Below are positions 18,299 through 26,570 of a stretch of DNA of 64,000 nt, piece after piece. Under the pieces are notes generated by a model that was not told the DNA's origin, did not search any database, and saw only the letters and a list, made by a program, of their open reading frames with translations. The stretch covers positions 434,001-498,000 of the forward strand of contig NZ_FWPT01000001.1 in NCBI RefSeq assembly GCF_900174585.1, read 5' to 3'. The translations under genes were made by a program, and so were the position numbers. Each line of letters opens with the position of its first letter. Positions within the stretch are counted from its first letter, which is position 1. This DNA is from Parendozoicomonas haliclonae (lineage in GTDB: Bacteria > Pseudomonadota > Gammaproteobacteria > Pseudomonadales > Endozoicomonadaceae).

Positions 18299-18757
18299 TC
18301 AGGACTTAATCAAATCCTGATTACTGCTGGCACAGAACAGATTGATATTCTCTTCATCCTGTTCCTTCATTACCTGACGTCGGCAATCAGCGATGGAGTC
18401 GTAAGGGGTTACGGTCATATTTTTGTTTTGGTCATAGCGCACCAGATACTTGCGGGTATAAGGGTCAGTATCAAACCACTTGCTGACCTTTTGAGGGCTG
18501 GTCGCGCAGCGGTACTGGGTGCCATAACTTACGCCACCGGTATTCAGGACATGGGTAAACACGCGCCAGTTATTGCGGCTGCCGTAGCGGCGTTCGGTTT
18601 CACACTCCTTCAGAGTTGTAATTTCGTGGCTGTTAAAGAAAACGACGGAGGTAAGTGTCGAATCATTAACCTTGGCTCGGGCGATCATAAAGATATCGCT
18701 TGCCGAAGCGAGAGGTGTAACAAAGAGTGCTATCAATAAGATCAGACGGCTAAGCAT
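18299..18757 (-). CDS. Unknown small secreted protein
   Basis: A 152-residue protein starting MLSRLILLIALFVTPLASAS, a clear signal peptide with cleavage near ASA. The mature part has four cysteines (in ECE, RCA, DCRR and FCAS), consistent with two disulfides in the periplasm. No family is recognised. ATG at 18757 is preferred over an in-frame start at 18790 because it begins directly with the signal peptide. Confidence 0.68.
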   Translation of the reverse strand: MLSRLILLIALFVTPLASASDIFMIARAKVNDSTLTSVVFFNSHEITTLKECETERRYGSRNNWRVFTHVLNTGGVSYGTQYRCATSPQKVSKWFDTDPYTRKYLVRYDQNKNMTVTPYDSIADCRRQVMKEQDEENINLFCASSNQDLIKS

Positions 18758-18876
18758 GCTTATTTCTCTTATGGTTATTCTATAAGTCAAAATATGAGAG
18801 GTGTCGTATTGTATGAAAACATTTTACGATTGCTAAAAGCTACCCCTCACTATCCTTTGTTCCGTAATATAATTTT

Positions 18877-19374
18877 CTAAAGGCTTAACCGCATACATTG
18901 CGATATAACCTTCTCCCCATTGGGGAGCTGTTCTTCACCACTGTCGTGTTGATAGATGAAGCCCAGACTTTGATACAGGTTGATAGCCCTTTGGTTGGAG
19001 GAGAAAACATGAAGTTCGATCTCCTTGAACCCATGGCGGCGACTATCGTCCAGAGCCATTCGCATCAGTTTGCGACCAAGTCCCTGCTCGCGGTAGTTTT
19101 GGTGTATCTGGATTCCCAGAATGCCAATCTGGTCAGCATGCTCTCTTTCAATTCCGGACATGGAACCAGGAAAAACCTCAACATTGGCAACGACCCTGTG
19201 ATTATCAACCGCAACAAAGTTGGGCAGCGTCCGTTCTTCTACTTTGTGGATAACACGTTCGATAATGTCATCGGAAGGCGGTGGCTTTTGGAGATAACAG
19301 CCCTCCGCATAGATTGTGTCCCATAGCTTGATAAAACTCTCTTTATCAGCGCTTTTGATTCTTCTTATTTTCAT
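18877..19374 (-). CDS. GNAT-family N-acetyltransferase
   Basis: A 165-residue GNAT acetyltransferase. The acetyl-CoA loop REQGLGRKLM lies near residues 95-104, and the last strands carry HVFSSNQRAINLYQSLGF, a standard GNAT ending. The substrate is unknown. ATG at 19374 is used; the open frame extends upstream into the neighbouring gene and is not coding there. It follows the next GNAT gene by 13 bp and probably shares its transcript together with the GST gene. Confidence 0.85.
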   Translation of the reverse strand: MKIRRIKSADKESFIKLWDTIYAEGCYLQKPPPSDDIIERVIHKVEERTLPNFVAVDNHRVVANVEVFPGSMSGIEREHADQIGILGIQIHQNYREQGLGRKLMRMALDDSRRHGFKEIELHVFSSNQRAINLYQSLGFIYQHDSGEEQLPNGEKVISQCMRLSL

Positions 19375-19387
19375 AACGTGTAATGCC

Positions 19388-20254
19388 TTAGAACGACACG
19401 AAAACTTCCTGGCTGAATATCTTTTGCCCTGATCGCAAGGCGGTACGGGTGGAGGGAATGTTCTCCACATCAATATTGCAGTTGAAGTAATCCGCTTCCA
19501 GTGTGGCAACAAAGCTGGCCAGCATACGGTTAGCCAACCCTTGCCCTTTGAAAGAGCTACTGATCAGAATCTCATTGAGATAAACCGATGGTTTACCCAG
19601 AAATATCTCCTGCTCACCGGCAATCAGCCCTGCTTTCTGGTTATTGTGCATAAAGAAATACAGCAGACCTTCCTGCCGGCTTTGCTCCATGGTTTCCCGA
19701 TCATTAATGGGGATGCGATATTTGTATTCCGGGTTTTGCTGATGGAAGTCCCGATACTCAGCTTCGTACCAGTTCCAGTAGTCATCAGCAGGCACCAGAG
19801 GCGTTGTATCCGCCTTCGTCATTTCAATAATGGAGCCGATAAAGCGCTGTTGAAAGACTTGTTCGTTTTTAAGGTTCTTTTCCGGTCTACACCAGTAGTT
19901 GTAATAAAGCGGCTGAAACAGGCTGAAGTGTGGCGTGATCTCATCAATGACGTTTTTAATCAGCCGCGTATCAAATGAGGGCCAGATAAAGATAAATGGT
20001 TTGTCTTTATCTCCGCCAAGGTGACGAATACCGGCAATCACTGCGCCTTCGCTGGTTTCAATCTGTCTGTTCAGATAGCCATCGGGTGTACCTGTACCAA
20101 AGTGCGTCGCACGGCTGAGCAGGGTTTCAGGATTGTTGAGCTCCAGAACCTCATCCAGCTCCGTGCGGATCTGGTCTTCTACCACCAGCTGTGGGAAATC
20201 ATCGAGTGCGAAGATGGACTCTCTGGCGGCATTAATAAACTTCTGCGTATCTAT
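19388..20254 (-). CDS. Two-part GNAT-like acetyltransferase, probable ATA start
   Basis: The C-terminal third carries a GNAT core with the CoA loop SSFKGQGLANRML. The N-terminal part has no recognised fold. The first conventional start in frame is GTG at 20185, but coding-like sequence continues 23 codons upstream (IDTQKFINAARESIFALDDF...) to an ATA codon at 20254. A clear AAAGG lies nine bases before that ATA, and a stop codon three codons upstream closes the frame. The true start is therefore probably this ATA, or an ATG recently mutated to ATA. It lies 43 bp after the GST gene, as the middle gene of three. Confidence 0.65.
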   Translation of the reverse strand: MDTQKFINAARESIFALDDFPQLVVEDQIRTELDEVLELNNPETLLSRATHFGTGTPDGYLNRQIETSEGAVIAGIRHLGGDKDKPFIFIWPSFDTRLIKNVIDEITPHFSLFQPLYYNYWCRPEKNLKNEQVFQQRFIGSIIEMTKADTTPLVPADDYWNWYEAEYRDFHQQNPEYKYRIPINDRETMEQSRQEGLLYFFMHNNQKAGLIAGEQEIFLGKPSVYLNEILISSSFKGQGLANRMLASFVATLEADYFNCNIDVENIPSTRTALRSGQKIFSQEVFVSF

Positions 20255-20297
20255 AAAGCTTTACCTTTGTTGTTATTTTTCAGGGTGTATTGTGCCT

Positions 20298-20897
20298 TCA
20301 GGCACTCATACCGATATAGCCTTTTTGAGAGTGAATACGATCAATCCATTGCTGAATTGCCGGATAGCCCTGCAAATCGAATCCGCCCTCATCAGCAACA
20401 TGGGTGTAACCATACAGGGATATATCAGCAGTAGTGAGCTGCTGGCCGGTAAGATAAGGCGTTCTGCTCAGCTGTTCTTCCATCACTGCCAGGGCTTTAT
20501 GGCCTCCTGTCTGCTTCTGTTGGTACTCATCTTTACGGTCATCAGGAAGGCCAAGATATTTGGCAATAAACCGGGCGACGGCAATATAAGGTTCGTGGCT
20601 GTATTGCTCAAAGAACTGCCATTGCTGCACCTTGGCACAGTCAAAAGCGTCTTTTGGCATCAGTGATGAGCCAGACGCCAGATAGTTAATAATGGCATTG
20701 GACTCGGTCAGGCAGCGGCCATCATCCAGCTCCAGTACCGGGATCTTGCCGTTCGGATTTTTGTCCAGAAACGCAGCGGTGCGGGTATCGCCCTGCAGAA
20801 TATCGACGTGTACCCACTCATGGGCAACATCAAGCAGAGTCAGCAGTAGTTTGATTTTGTAGCAGTTGCCGGACTGGATATCTCCGTAAATCTTCAT
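20298..20897 (-). CDS. Glutathione S-transferase family protein
   Basis: A 199-residue cytosolic GST. The N-terminal thioredoxin-like domain begins MKIYGDIQSGNCYKIKLLL, has the cis-proline segment NPNGKIPVLELDDG and the glutathione-binding LTESNAIINYLA. The helical C-terminal domain has the TTADISLYGYTHVADEGG N-capping box. S10 or C13 in SGNCYK could be the catalytic residue. ATG at 20897 is chosen from family alignment. It is the first gene of a GST-GNAT-GNAT unit. Confidence 0.9.
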   Translation of the reverse strand: MKIYGDIQSGNCYKIKLLLTLLDVAHEWVHVDILQGDTRTAAFLDKNPNGKIPVLELDDGRCLTESNAIINYLASGSSLMPKDAFDCAKVQQWQFFEQYSHEPYIAVARFIAKYLGLPDDRKDEYQQKQTGGHKALAVMEEQLSRTPYLTGQQLTTADISLYGYTHVADEGGFDLQGYPAIQQWIDRIHSQKGYIGMSA

Positions 20898-21046
20898 GAT
20901 ATGCCTCTTCTTATTCTTTACTGGGCCATGGTAACAGGTGTCGGAAAACAACAGTGATTCTGTTTATTTTTACAATGTTGGTTTCACCACGTTGTTGATA
21001 GGGTAACGTTGCTATCAACAATAAAAATATCAGCCAGGTGCAGCTT

Positions 21047-21880
21047 ATGAGTGAGCAGTCCGCAACACAGCCTGAAATTATTGATGTCTGGGCGCAGCAT
21101 CCCACCCTGCGTCATATCTCGGATCCCATATTTGATTCTCTGAAGCGCTGGACCAAGATGGTAACACCGACCACAGAGATTCCTGTGCCGGTCACAATCG
21201 CGGCCATGGATGCTGGGAATGTTTCCCGCAGCCTGATCTCAGCATGGCAGGCTCCGGGCAAGGATTTGATCACCAATGATGAGGTTGCCAGCTTTGTCGC
21301 TCAGGCGCCTGATCGTCTGGTGGGTATTGGTTCTGTCGATATCTCCAAACCGATGCAGGCGGTGAAGGAGATTCGTCGTTGTGTGCAGGAGCTGGGTTTT
21401 AAAGGTATTCGGGTTCTGCCCTGGCTGGCGAGCCTGCCGCCTACAGATTGTCTGTTTTACCCGATCTATGCCGCCTGTTGTGAGTTGGATGTGCCGTTCT
21501 GCACCCAGATTGGTCATACTGGCCCGCTGATGCCTTCGGAGGTTGGCCGTCCAATCTATCTTGATCAGGTGGCACTGGACTTCCCGGAACTGAAAATTGT
21601 CGCCGGACATATCGGCTACCCATGGACGGAAGAAGCCATTGCCGTTGCTACCAAGCATGAGAATGTCTTTATCGATACTTCGGCGTATACCGTGGACCGT
21701 TATCCGCCCGAGATCATTCGTTATATGAAGACTAACGGGAAGTACAAGGTGTTGTTTGGCACCAACTACCCGATGATTCTGCCGGGTAAGGCTCTGGAAA
21801 GCCTGGATAAGCTGGAGCTGGATGATGAGCGGAAAGCCCTGTTCCTGAGTGGCAATGCCAAGCGGGTGTTTGGCATCTAA
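21047..21880 (+). CDS. Amidohydrolase-superfamily protein with degenerate metal site
   Basis: A 277-residue TIM-barrel protein of the amidohydrolase_2 group (ACMSD/PDC hydrolase relatives). Recognisable parts are GIRVLPWLASLPPTD, CTQIGHTGPLMPSE, LKIVAGHIGYPWTEEAI and VLFGTNYPMILPGK. The usual N-terminal HxH is replaced in IIDVWAQHP, and the metal-binding aspartate of the usual GSDYP is asparagine in GTNYP. The enzyme may use another metal scheme or be a lyase or decarboxylase. ATG at 21047 with CAGG upstream is preferred over GTG at 21038. Confidence 0.82.
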   Translation: MSEQSATQPEIIDVWAQHPTLRHISDPIFDSLKRWTKMVTPTTEIPVPVTIAAMDAGNVSRSLISAWQAPGKDLITNDEVASFVAQAPDRLVGIGSVDISKPMQAVKEIRRCVQELGFKGIRVLPWLASLPPTDCLFYPIYAACCELDVPFCTQIGHTGPLMPSEVGRPIYLDQVALDFPELKIVAGHIGYPWTEEAIAVATKHENVFIDTSAYTVDRYPPEIIRYMKTNGKYKVLFGTNYPMILPGKALESLDKLELDDERKALFLSGNAKRVFGI

Positions 21881-21886
21881 TTTCGC

Positions 21887-22777
21887 TCACTCGCATACAG
21901 AACAGAGCATATTTTTATAACGGGGCGTAAATTGCGCTCCGTCTTTTCCTGCAAACTGGAATGGCACCGACACTTGTTGGTCATCCTTGTTCCGGCGGAT
22001 CACAAAGTGCAGATGCGGGCCGGTGGAATAGCCGGAGGTGCCGGAGCGGCCAAGCAGTTCCCCCTGTTTCACCAGATCACCCGGTTTCACCTTCAGAGAA
22101 CCCTGCAGCAGATGAGCATAGGTTGCGAGGGTGCCATCTTGATGAAGAATGACGACCTGATTGGCCTTATCAAGAAAGTAACTGCTCTGCCCAGAAAAGA
22201 CATAATCGTTCTGGGTATAAACAACCACGCCTTCTCTGGCAGCAACAATATTGGTGCCAATTGGTAGAGCAATATCGATAGCATGCTGTGAGGATGGCGT
22301 GTTGTGGGTAAAGCTGCCGTTAAAACCCTGCGACACTCTGTGTTTATAGGGGGACGAGAAAGGGATGCCATAGAGTGTACCGTCTGGTTCGCTATCGGTA
22401 TCCCCCATGATCCAGTAGTAGCGAAAAGACGGATACGGTTCCGGTCTTTCCTCAACAACCGCCTGTTGCTGAGGGGCAATCACTCCGCTGTATAAAATCA
22501 AGCCGGCCTTGCTGGTAATGGTCAGGCTTACGGGGGCGTAAAAGCTGTTGTACACCGCGAGGCCATGGCCTGCCTCGGTTGTTGTTCGCCAGGCTCTCAC
22601 CGTATGTTCGGGGGATTCTGGTTCGGAAGCCTTGCGGGTTTCCAAGAGTTTTCCGGAGGCTTTTTTGTCCGTAAAGGTAAAGCTACCATCGGGATTCTTG
22701 TATTTGTATATTTCACCCGCCGTCGTCGGCAGAGTGAAAGCTATAAGCAATAAAGAAACAAAGCACAGTCTGTTCAT
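21887..22777 (-). CDS. M23-family cell-wall endopeptidase with DUF4124-like N terminus
   Basis: A 296-residue exported protein. A signal peptide (residues 1-20, cleavage after TTA) is followed by a DUF4124-like segment (GEIYKYKNPDGSFTFTDKKA) and a C-terminal LytM/M23 domain. Zinc ligands appear as H165 and D169 (SSQHAIDIALP) and H257 in GPHLHF, with H222 (YAHL) as the catalytic histidine. It should cut peptidoglycan cross-links in the periplasm. Its ATG overlaps the stop of a 28-codon small ORF (ATGA), which suggests translational coupling. Confidence 0.9.
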   Translation of the reverse strand: MNRLCFVSLLLIAFTLPTTAGEIYKYKNPDGSFTFTDKKASGKLLETRKASEPESPEHTVRAWRTTTEAGHGLAVYNSFYAPVSLTITSKAGLILYSGVIAPQQQAVVEERPEPYPSFRYYWIMGDTDSEPDGTLYGIPFSSPYKHRVSQGFNGSFTHNTPSSQHAIDIALPIGTNIVAAREGVVVYTQNDYVFSGQSSYFLDKANQVVILHQDGTLATYAHLLQGSLKVKPGDLVKQGELLGRSGTSGYSTGPHLHFVIRRNKDDQQVSVPFQFAGKDGAQFTPRYKNMLCSVCE

Positions 22778-22860
22778 GCTGCAGGCTCGGCATTAACAGG
22801 CTTGGTGCTTTGTTCGTAGGCTTTTCGCATATCAGCCTGAGCGGCGGTGATTGAATCCAT
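22774..22860 (-). CDS. Small 28-residue ORF coupled to the M23 peptidase gene
   Basis: This short frame encodes MDSITAAQADMRKAYEQSTK... and ends ...EPAA. It has a strong AAGGATAAGG Shine-Dalgarno just before its ATG at 22860, starts 17 bp after the Nudix stop, and its TGA overlaps the M23 start codon. The beginning (DSITAAQADMRKAY) resembles the N terminus of a larger protein, so it may be a truncated remnant. It could also be a real leader peptide coupling the two genes. Confidence 0.45.
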   Translation of the reverse strand: MDSITAAQADMRKAYEQSTKPVNAEPAA

Positions 22861-22877
22861 GGCCTTATCCTTTTGAG

Positions 22878-23318
22878 CTAACTGAGTTCTGGTTCTGTAG
22901 CGAGAATATGCTGGCGTATCCAGCTCAGCGCCTGAATAAAAACCGGATGCCAGCTGTTATCTGCTGCCTGATCAAGAGGGTGCCAGAAGAAGGCGAAATC
23001 ATGGCCGCCATCATCAAGGCAGTAGTGATTCCAGTGATTAGGCTGCGGTGCAACATGGCAAAGAATAAAGTGCCAGAACTGATCCTTTGCTGGCATATAA
23101 CAGGAGCCAAGGTACTTGCTGTTGGTAACTTCGTTGATGCCCGACTCTTCCCACAGTTCACGATAGGCGGCGGGGATGATGTCCTCATTAGGCTCAAGAG
23201 TGCCTTTAACCAGCTGGGTACCAGCAAGTGGATGCCTAAATGCCAGTATCTCGAAAGTGTCGTTTCTCTTGCGGATAACAACCGGACAGACTTTTACGGG
23301 CGGCTTTCTACTATTCAT
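22878..23318 (-). CDS. Nudix hydrolase
   Basis: A 146-residue Nudix protein with the box GTLEPNEDIIPAAYRELWEESGI (abridged: G(x5)E(x7)RELWEESG) around residues 39-61. The start is placed at the second methionine (MNSRKPPVKVCPVV). The N-terminal strand and the FRHPLAGTQLVKG segment resemble NTP-pyrophosphatase-type Nudix enzymes. It heads a possible three-gene unit: Nudix, small ORF, M23 peptidase. Confidence 0.85.
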   Translation of the reverse strand: MNSRKPPVKVCPVVIRKRNDTFEILAFRHPLAGTQLVKGTLEPNEDIIPAAYRELWEESGINEVTNSKYLGSCYMPAKDQFWHFILCHVAPQPNHWNHYCLDDGGHDFAFFWHPLDQAADNSWHPVFIQALSWIRQHILATEPELS

Positions 23319-23437
23319 AACATTGGTGCAGAAGATCACGATACCATTTTATATCTTGTCATTATTGCTGGCCTGAACCCCTGAACAGCTTATTGGCATT
23401 GTCATGTTAAAGCCATGCCATGGTTACACGTCATATT

Positions 23438-23713
23438 TCAACTCTCTGGTGCAGCCTGCTTTGGCTTTCGTTCCCAGACTTTGCCCGTTACTGCCCAGAC
23501 GATAAGGCCGAACCAGGCAACGGTGGAAAATGCTGCCGGGATATTCGCTGCCAAAATCAGCTTGAAGTGTCTTCTATTAAATAACAGAGCTAGAAGAGAA
23601 GGGATGAAAACGAAAACAATACTAACGGCAATAATGATGAGAAGTACCGGTAAGGGCATCGACTCCAGTTCTGTCATATATTCATTGATCAGATTGGTAA
23701 TATCAAAATCCAT
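23438..23713 (-). CDS. Imm-like (superinfection-immunity family) small membrane protein
   Basis: A 91-residue protein with two hydrophobic helices (about 22-45 and 52-75) separated by FNRRHFK. The pattern P-S-L-L-A-L-L...N-I...T-V-A-W-F-G-L-I-V-W-A-V-T resembles the superinfection-immunity (T4 Imm-type) family, in which a conserved proline, the R/H-K turn, an Asn and a W-x-x-x-L-x-W-A end recur. In phage T4, Imm blocks DNA entry of a second phage. Chromosomal homologs are common and their job is mostly untested. Confidence 0.6.
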   Translation of the reverse strand: MDFDITNLINEYMTELESMPLPVLLIIIAVSIVFVFIPSLLALLFNRRHFKLILAANIPAAFSTVAWFGLIVWAVTGKVWERKPKQAAPES

Positions 23714-23770
23714 ATAATTCTCACACTCGTTTTTATTCTTTTGGCTTTGATTATTTGTGGGACGGCTTAC

Positions 23771-24109
23771 CTACTCCAACGCTGCAAGTGTTGAAAGCGG
23801 AACCCAGCCTTTCTCTCCCTGTGGTGTTTCAGCCCAGGCCCACTCATTCAGTGTTTTCATAACCGAAAGAACCAGGTCCGTCTGAGTGGTCAGCTCGGTG
23901 GCCTCGTAATCACACAGCCCCAAGGCCGGTTTTACCGTTGCATTAATATATTGCACCGGCGCCCAGCCCTCGTTGCCACACTGCGTGGTGATACGAATCC
24001 AGCCTGGATATTCATCATCAAGCCTGCCAGTGGTTAACTCTTCGCCAGCCTTGAACGAAATAGGATCAGGGTAGGCTGAGGTGTAGGCTTCAATTACCTT
24101 GTACTTCAT
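23771..24109 (-). CDS. Tandem SH3-domain protein
   Basis: A 112-residue protein made of two SH3-like repeats. Repeat 1 has MKYKVIEAYTSAYPDPISFKAGEE then GWIRI and EGWAPVQYI; repeat 2 has LCDYEATELTTQTDLVL then WAWAE and KGWVPLSTL. The ALYDYEA-like strand and the GW-xP motif are hallmarks of ligand-binding SH3 folds. No signal peptide is present, so it is cytoplasmic. The partner is unknown. Confidence 0.75.
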   Translation of the reverse strand: MKYKVIEAYTSAYPDPISFKAGEELTTGRLDDEYPGWIRITTQCGNEGWAPVQYINATVKPALGLCDYEATELTTQTDLVLSVMKTLNEWAWAETPQGEKGWVPLSTLAALE

Positions 24110-24246
24110 ATATTTTCTTTCAGTTTTTTCTTCACACTATTGCTCTTTTCGGGCAATAACAAGCCTGTCAGGAAATCTGACTAACTAAAGAACCAGTCAC
24201 TTCCCTCGCGTGTCATCACTATTTCATTCACTCAGAGCATGCAACG

Positions 24247-25407
24247 ATGGAACGGCAAATCGAGTTAAATTCAAACCCTAATCCCACTGGATTCGGAACT
24301 GGAAATACGTCACACAACACAACATCACCGGTTGTTATGTTGCCCGATAGCCAATGTGCAAAATACCTGCCCTTAGAAGAAGCCGTCACACCCCGCAAAG
24401 ACGTGTCAGAAAAGAGTCTCCAGTCACGCAAAGCAGCATCTGCGCTGAGCACTCAAACATCAGACCGTAATGGCAATTTGGAATCTCGGAGTGAAAGGCA
24501 GGCTCTTACCGGACTGACGCATAAGCTACTCGAAACCTTCCCTGTGCCGATGATCCATAGCATTACAGATATGCAACGTGCGGGGGGGCATAAATCTGAG
24601 TGTCATTTCTGGTTTAGTAATGAGTTCCCCAATTGCGGCAGTGGGACATTTGATCTCGATTTCCGGAACACCATTGAACAGATAAAGGCGCATAACTTTT
24701 CTATCGGGAGCGGTATCAAAGCTGCCATGGTGGTTGGTGAGTCATCCCTCACTTCCATCCTGCCTGAAATGGAGGGTATAGATGTTGTATTGCTAACGGA
24801 TTACGATCCGATACTCCTGCATTCCATGATGTATACAATGCACTTCTTGAAAGGGGTGAGCTCAATTAAAGAGGCAGGGAAGTATCTTCAGGAAATGAAG
24901 CAATTAACCAAGGCGTATTGTAAAAATAAGCGATCATCCATAGGTACAGAAATTAATGCCTTCGTCAGTGCGTATCAATTATCCAAACAATTTCTTGGAG
25001 ACTATCACCCATTCAGTAGTGATGACCGGCTGAAACAGGTTAAGGATTCGCTGAATAGAACAGTTGTTGTGCCTGTGTGTCTCAACCTTCTAAGCAAGCA
25101 TTCAATATCCACGTTCAGCGGAGTGCTGAGTTCCTGGAATGCTCAAATTCATTTTTTAAATATGAGTAATGCGCTTGAAAAATGTCTTGAATTTCCAATC
25201 AGCAGGGCAGCTGATGTGTTGTCTAGCCTCAAGCTGCTTCCCTTAGCCAAGGATGCTTTATGTGCAGACTCACTGCTTCTTTCCTATGAAAGAAAAAGAA
25301 CGCGCTGCTTTCTGTCGAGAGATTCTTACTGGGAGGCAATAGATAATCATAAAATGATGAGCAATGAAGAAAAGTTTCTCGTAGTCAATGGCTGCAGTGT
25401 GATGTAA
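24247..25407 (+). CDS. Orphan 386-residue protein, possible effector
   Basis: I do not recognise this protein. The first about 85 residues are polar and low in structure, rich in S, T and N. A globular part follows: HFWFSNEFPNCGSGTFDLDF, then SIGSGIKAAMVVGESSLTSILPEMEGIDVVLLTDYDPILL, which looks like two Rossmann-like strands with an acidic turn and could be a methyltransferase-type core. Base composition is AT-richer than the neighbours and codon use looks less biased. It stands alone on the plus strand among minus-strand genes. A disordered N terminus and orphan status suit a secreted effector, without proof. Confidence 0.6.
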   Translation: MERQIELNSNPNPTGFGTGNTSHNTTSPVVMLPDSQCAKYLPLEEAVTPRKDVSEKSLQSRKAASALSTQTSDRNGNLESRSERQALTGLTHKLLETFPVPMIHSITDMQRAGGHKSECHFWFSNEFPNCGSGTFDLDFRNTIEQIKAHNFSIGSGIKAAMVVGESSLTSILPEMEGIDVVLLTDYDPILLHSMMYTMHFLKGVSSIKEAGKYLQEMKQLTKAYCKNKRSSIGTEINAFVSAYQLSKQFLGDYHPFSSDDRLKQVKDSLNRTVVVPVCLNLLSKHSISTFSGVLSSWNAQIHFLNMSNALEKCLEFPISRAADVLSSLKLLPLAKDALCADSLLLSYERKRTRCFLSRDSYWEAIDNHKMMSNEEKFLVVNGCSVM

Positions 25408-25443
25408 CCATTCCTGCTTGTCAGGCACACTTGGCCTACGGTT

Positions 25444-25878
25444 CTAAAATCGCTTTTGCAGTCCGGCTTTATTGGCTTGGTATCCAGCCGATTGATAGAA
25501 CCTTATCGCAGCTTCACGCTGCACTCCGGTTGTTACCATAACCTTGTAGCATCCCAACCGAAGACACTCCTGATCGATAAACGCCATCATCGCCTTGCCT
25601 ATGCCTTTGTTGCGGTAAGCTTCAGTGATGACCATATTCTCCAGCATGGCAAAAGGTGCTCCGGACCAGCTGAAGTTATGACACAGATTGAATGTGCAGG
25701 TGCCAATCATCCTGTCATTATCAAATGCGCCGACAACAAAACCTCCACTCTGGGTGAGCTGATGGAAAATCTGTTCTACCTTCTCTGTCGAGGGATCAGG
25801 GGCGGGCTTACGGTTGAACTCTCCAATCAATTGGAAAACACCCTGAATTTCATCGAGAGTTATTTTTCTGATTACCAT
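25444..25878 (-). CDS. GNAT-family N-acetyltransferase
   Basis: A 144-residue compact GNAT enzyme: MLENMVITEAYRNKGIGKAMM holds the acetyl-CoA loop RNKGIG (about residues 92-97), and AIRFYQSAGYQANKAGLQKRF is the usual C-terminal part. The N terminus MVIRKITLDEIQGVFQLIGEFNR fits the first strand and helix. The substrate is unknown. It stands alone. Confidence 0.85.
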   Translation of the reverse strand: MVIRKITLDEIQGVFQLIGEFNRKPAPDPSTEKVEQIFHQLTQSGGFVVGAFDNDRMIGTCTFNLCHNFSWSGAPFAMLENMVITEAYRNKGIGKAMMAFIDQECLRLGCYKVMVTTGVQREAAIRFYQSAGYQANKAGLQKRF

Positions 25879-26181
25879 TGTTTCAAGAGTGGGCTGTTTT
25901 CAATTAGAAGATTTTCAGGCATTACGAAACGAAGAGAACGCTACCGCCCTTTGATTTCTGCCATCAAATGATCGATGTGTTAATGATGCTCAATTGGTTT
26001 GGTCAGTATGCCGAGGTTTTTAGCGTTATGTAAGTGTGTCGTCGTGTATTTCCATGAAAACACAAGAGCAGCTTGTTTATGGTATTTGCTTGATGAAATG
26101 CCTTTTTCAGAGTGTACGTATCTGACTGAGAAATGTAGATTCGCTAATCAGATTACATAACAGGCTGGCAGGAATAGCACC
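25879..26181. other. Gap without a recognised gene
   Basis: Divergent intergenic DNA between the GNAT gene and the VOC gene. It must hold both promoters. I see no RNA gene, no strong inverted repeat and no convincing reading frame. Confidence 0.4.
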
Positions 26182-26568
26182 ATGCTGAAAGGCGTACATC
26201 ATATTGCGATTATCTGCTCAGACTATCAGCGTTCCCGTGCGTTCTATGTCTCCACACTCGGGCTTTCCATTATTCGAGAAACCTATCGGGCTGAGCGGGA
26301 TTCCTGGAAGCTGGATCTCGAACTGCCGGATGGGCGGCAGATTGAACTGTTTTCTTTCCCCAATAGCCCTGTACGACCCAGTTATCCTGAAGCCTGTGGG
26401 CTTCGTCATCTGGCCTTTCAGGTTGAAGAAATCGATCAGCTTATCGCTACACTTGCGAAACGAGGAGTGATCTGTGAGCCGGTCAGGGTGGACGAGTTAA
26501 CCGGCTGCCGGTTTACCTTCTTTGCTGATCCGGATGGGTTGCCTCTGGAGCTGTACGAGCAGTCCTGA
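26182..26568 (+). CDS. VOC-family (glyoxalase-like) protein, YaeR type
   Basis: A 128-residue single-subunit glyoxalase/bleomycin-resistance fold protein. Two beta-alpha-beta-beta-beta modules are visible: GVHHIAIICSDYQRSRAFYVSTLG and LRHLAFQVEEIDQLIATL, ending FFADPDGLPLELYEQ. Likely metal ligands are the histidines of HHIAI and RHLAF and the glutamate of LELYE. The resemblance is to E. coli YaeR, whose reaction is unknown. It converges on the next gene with a 2-bp gap. Confidence 0.85.
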   Translation: MLKGVHHIAIICSDYQRSRAFYVSTLGLSIIRETYRAERDSWKLDLELPDGRQIELFSFPNSPVRPSYPEACGLRHLAFQVEEIDQLIATLAKRGVICEPVRVDELTGCRFTFFADPDGLPLELYEQS

Positions 26569-26570
26569 GT

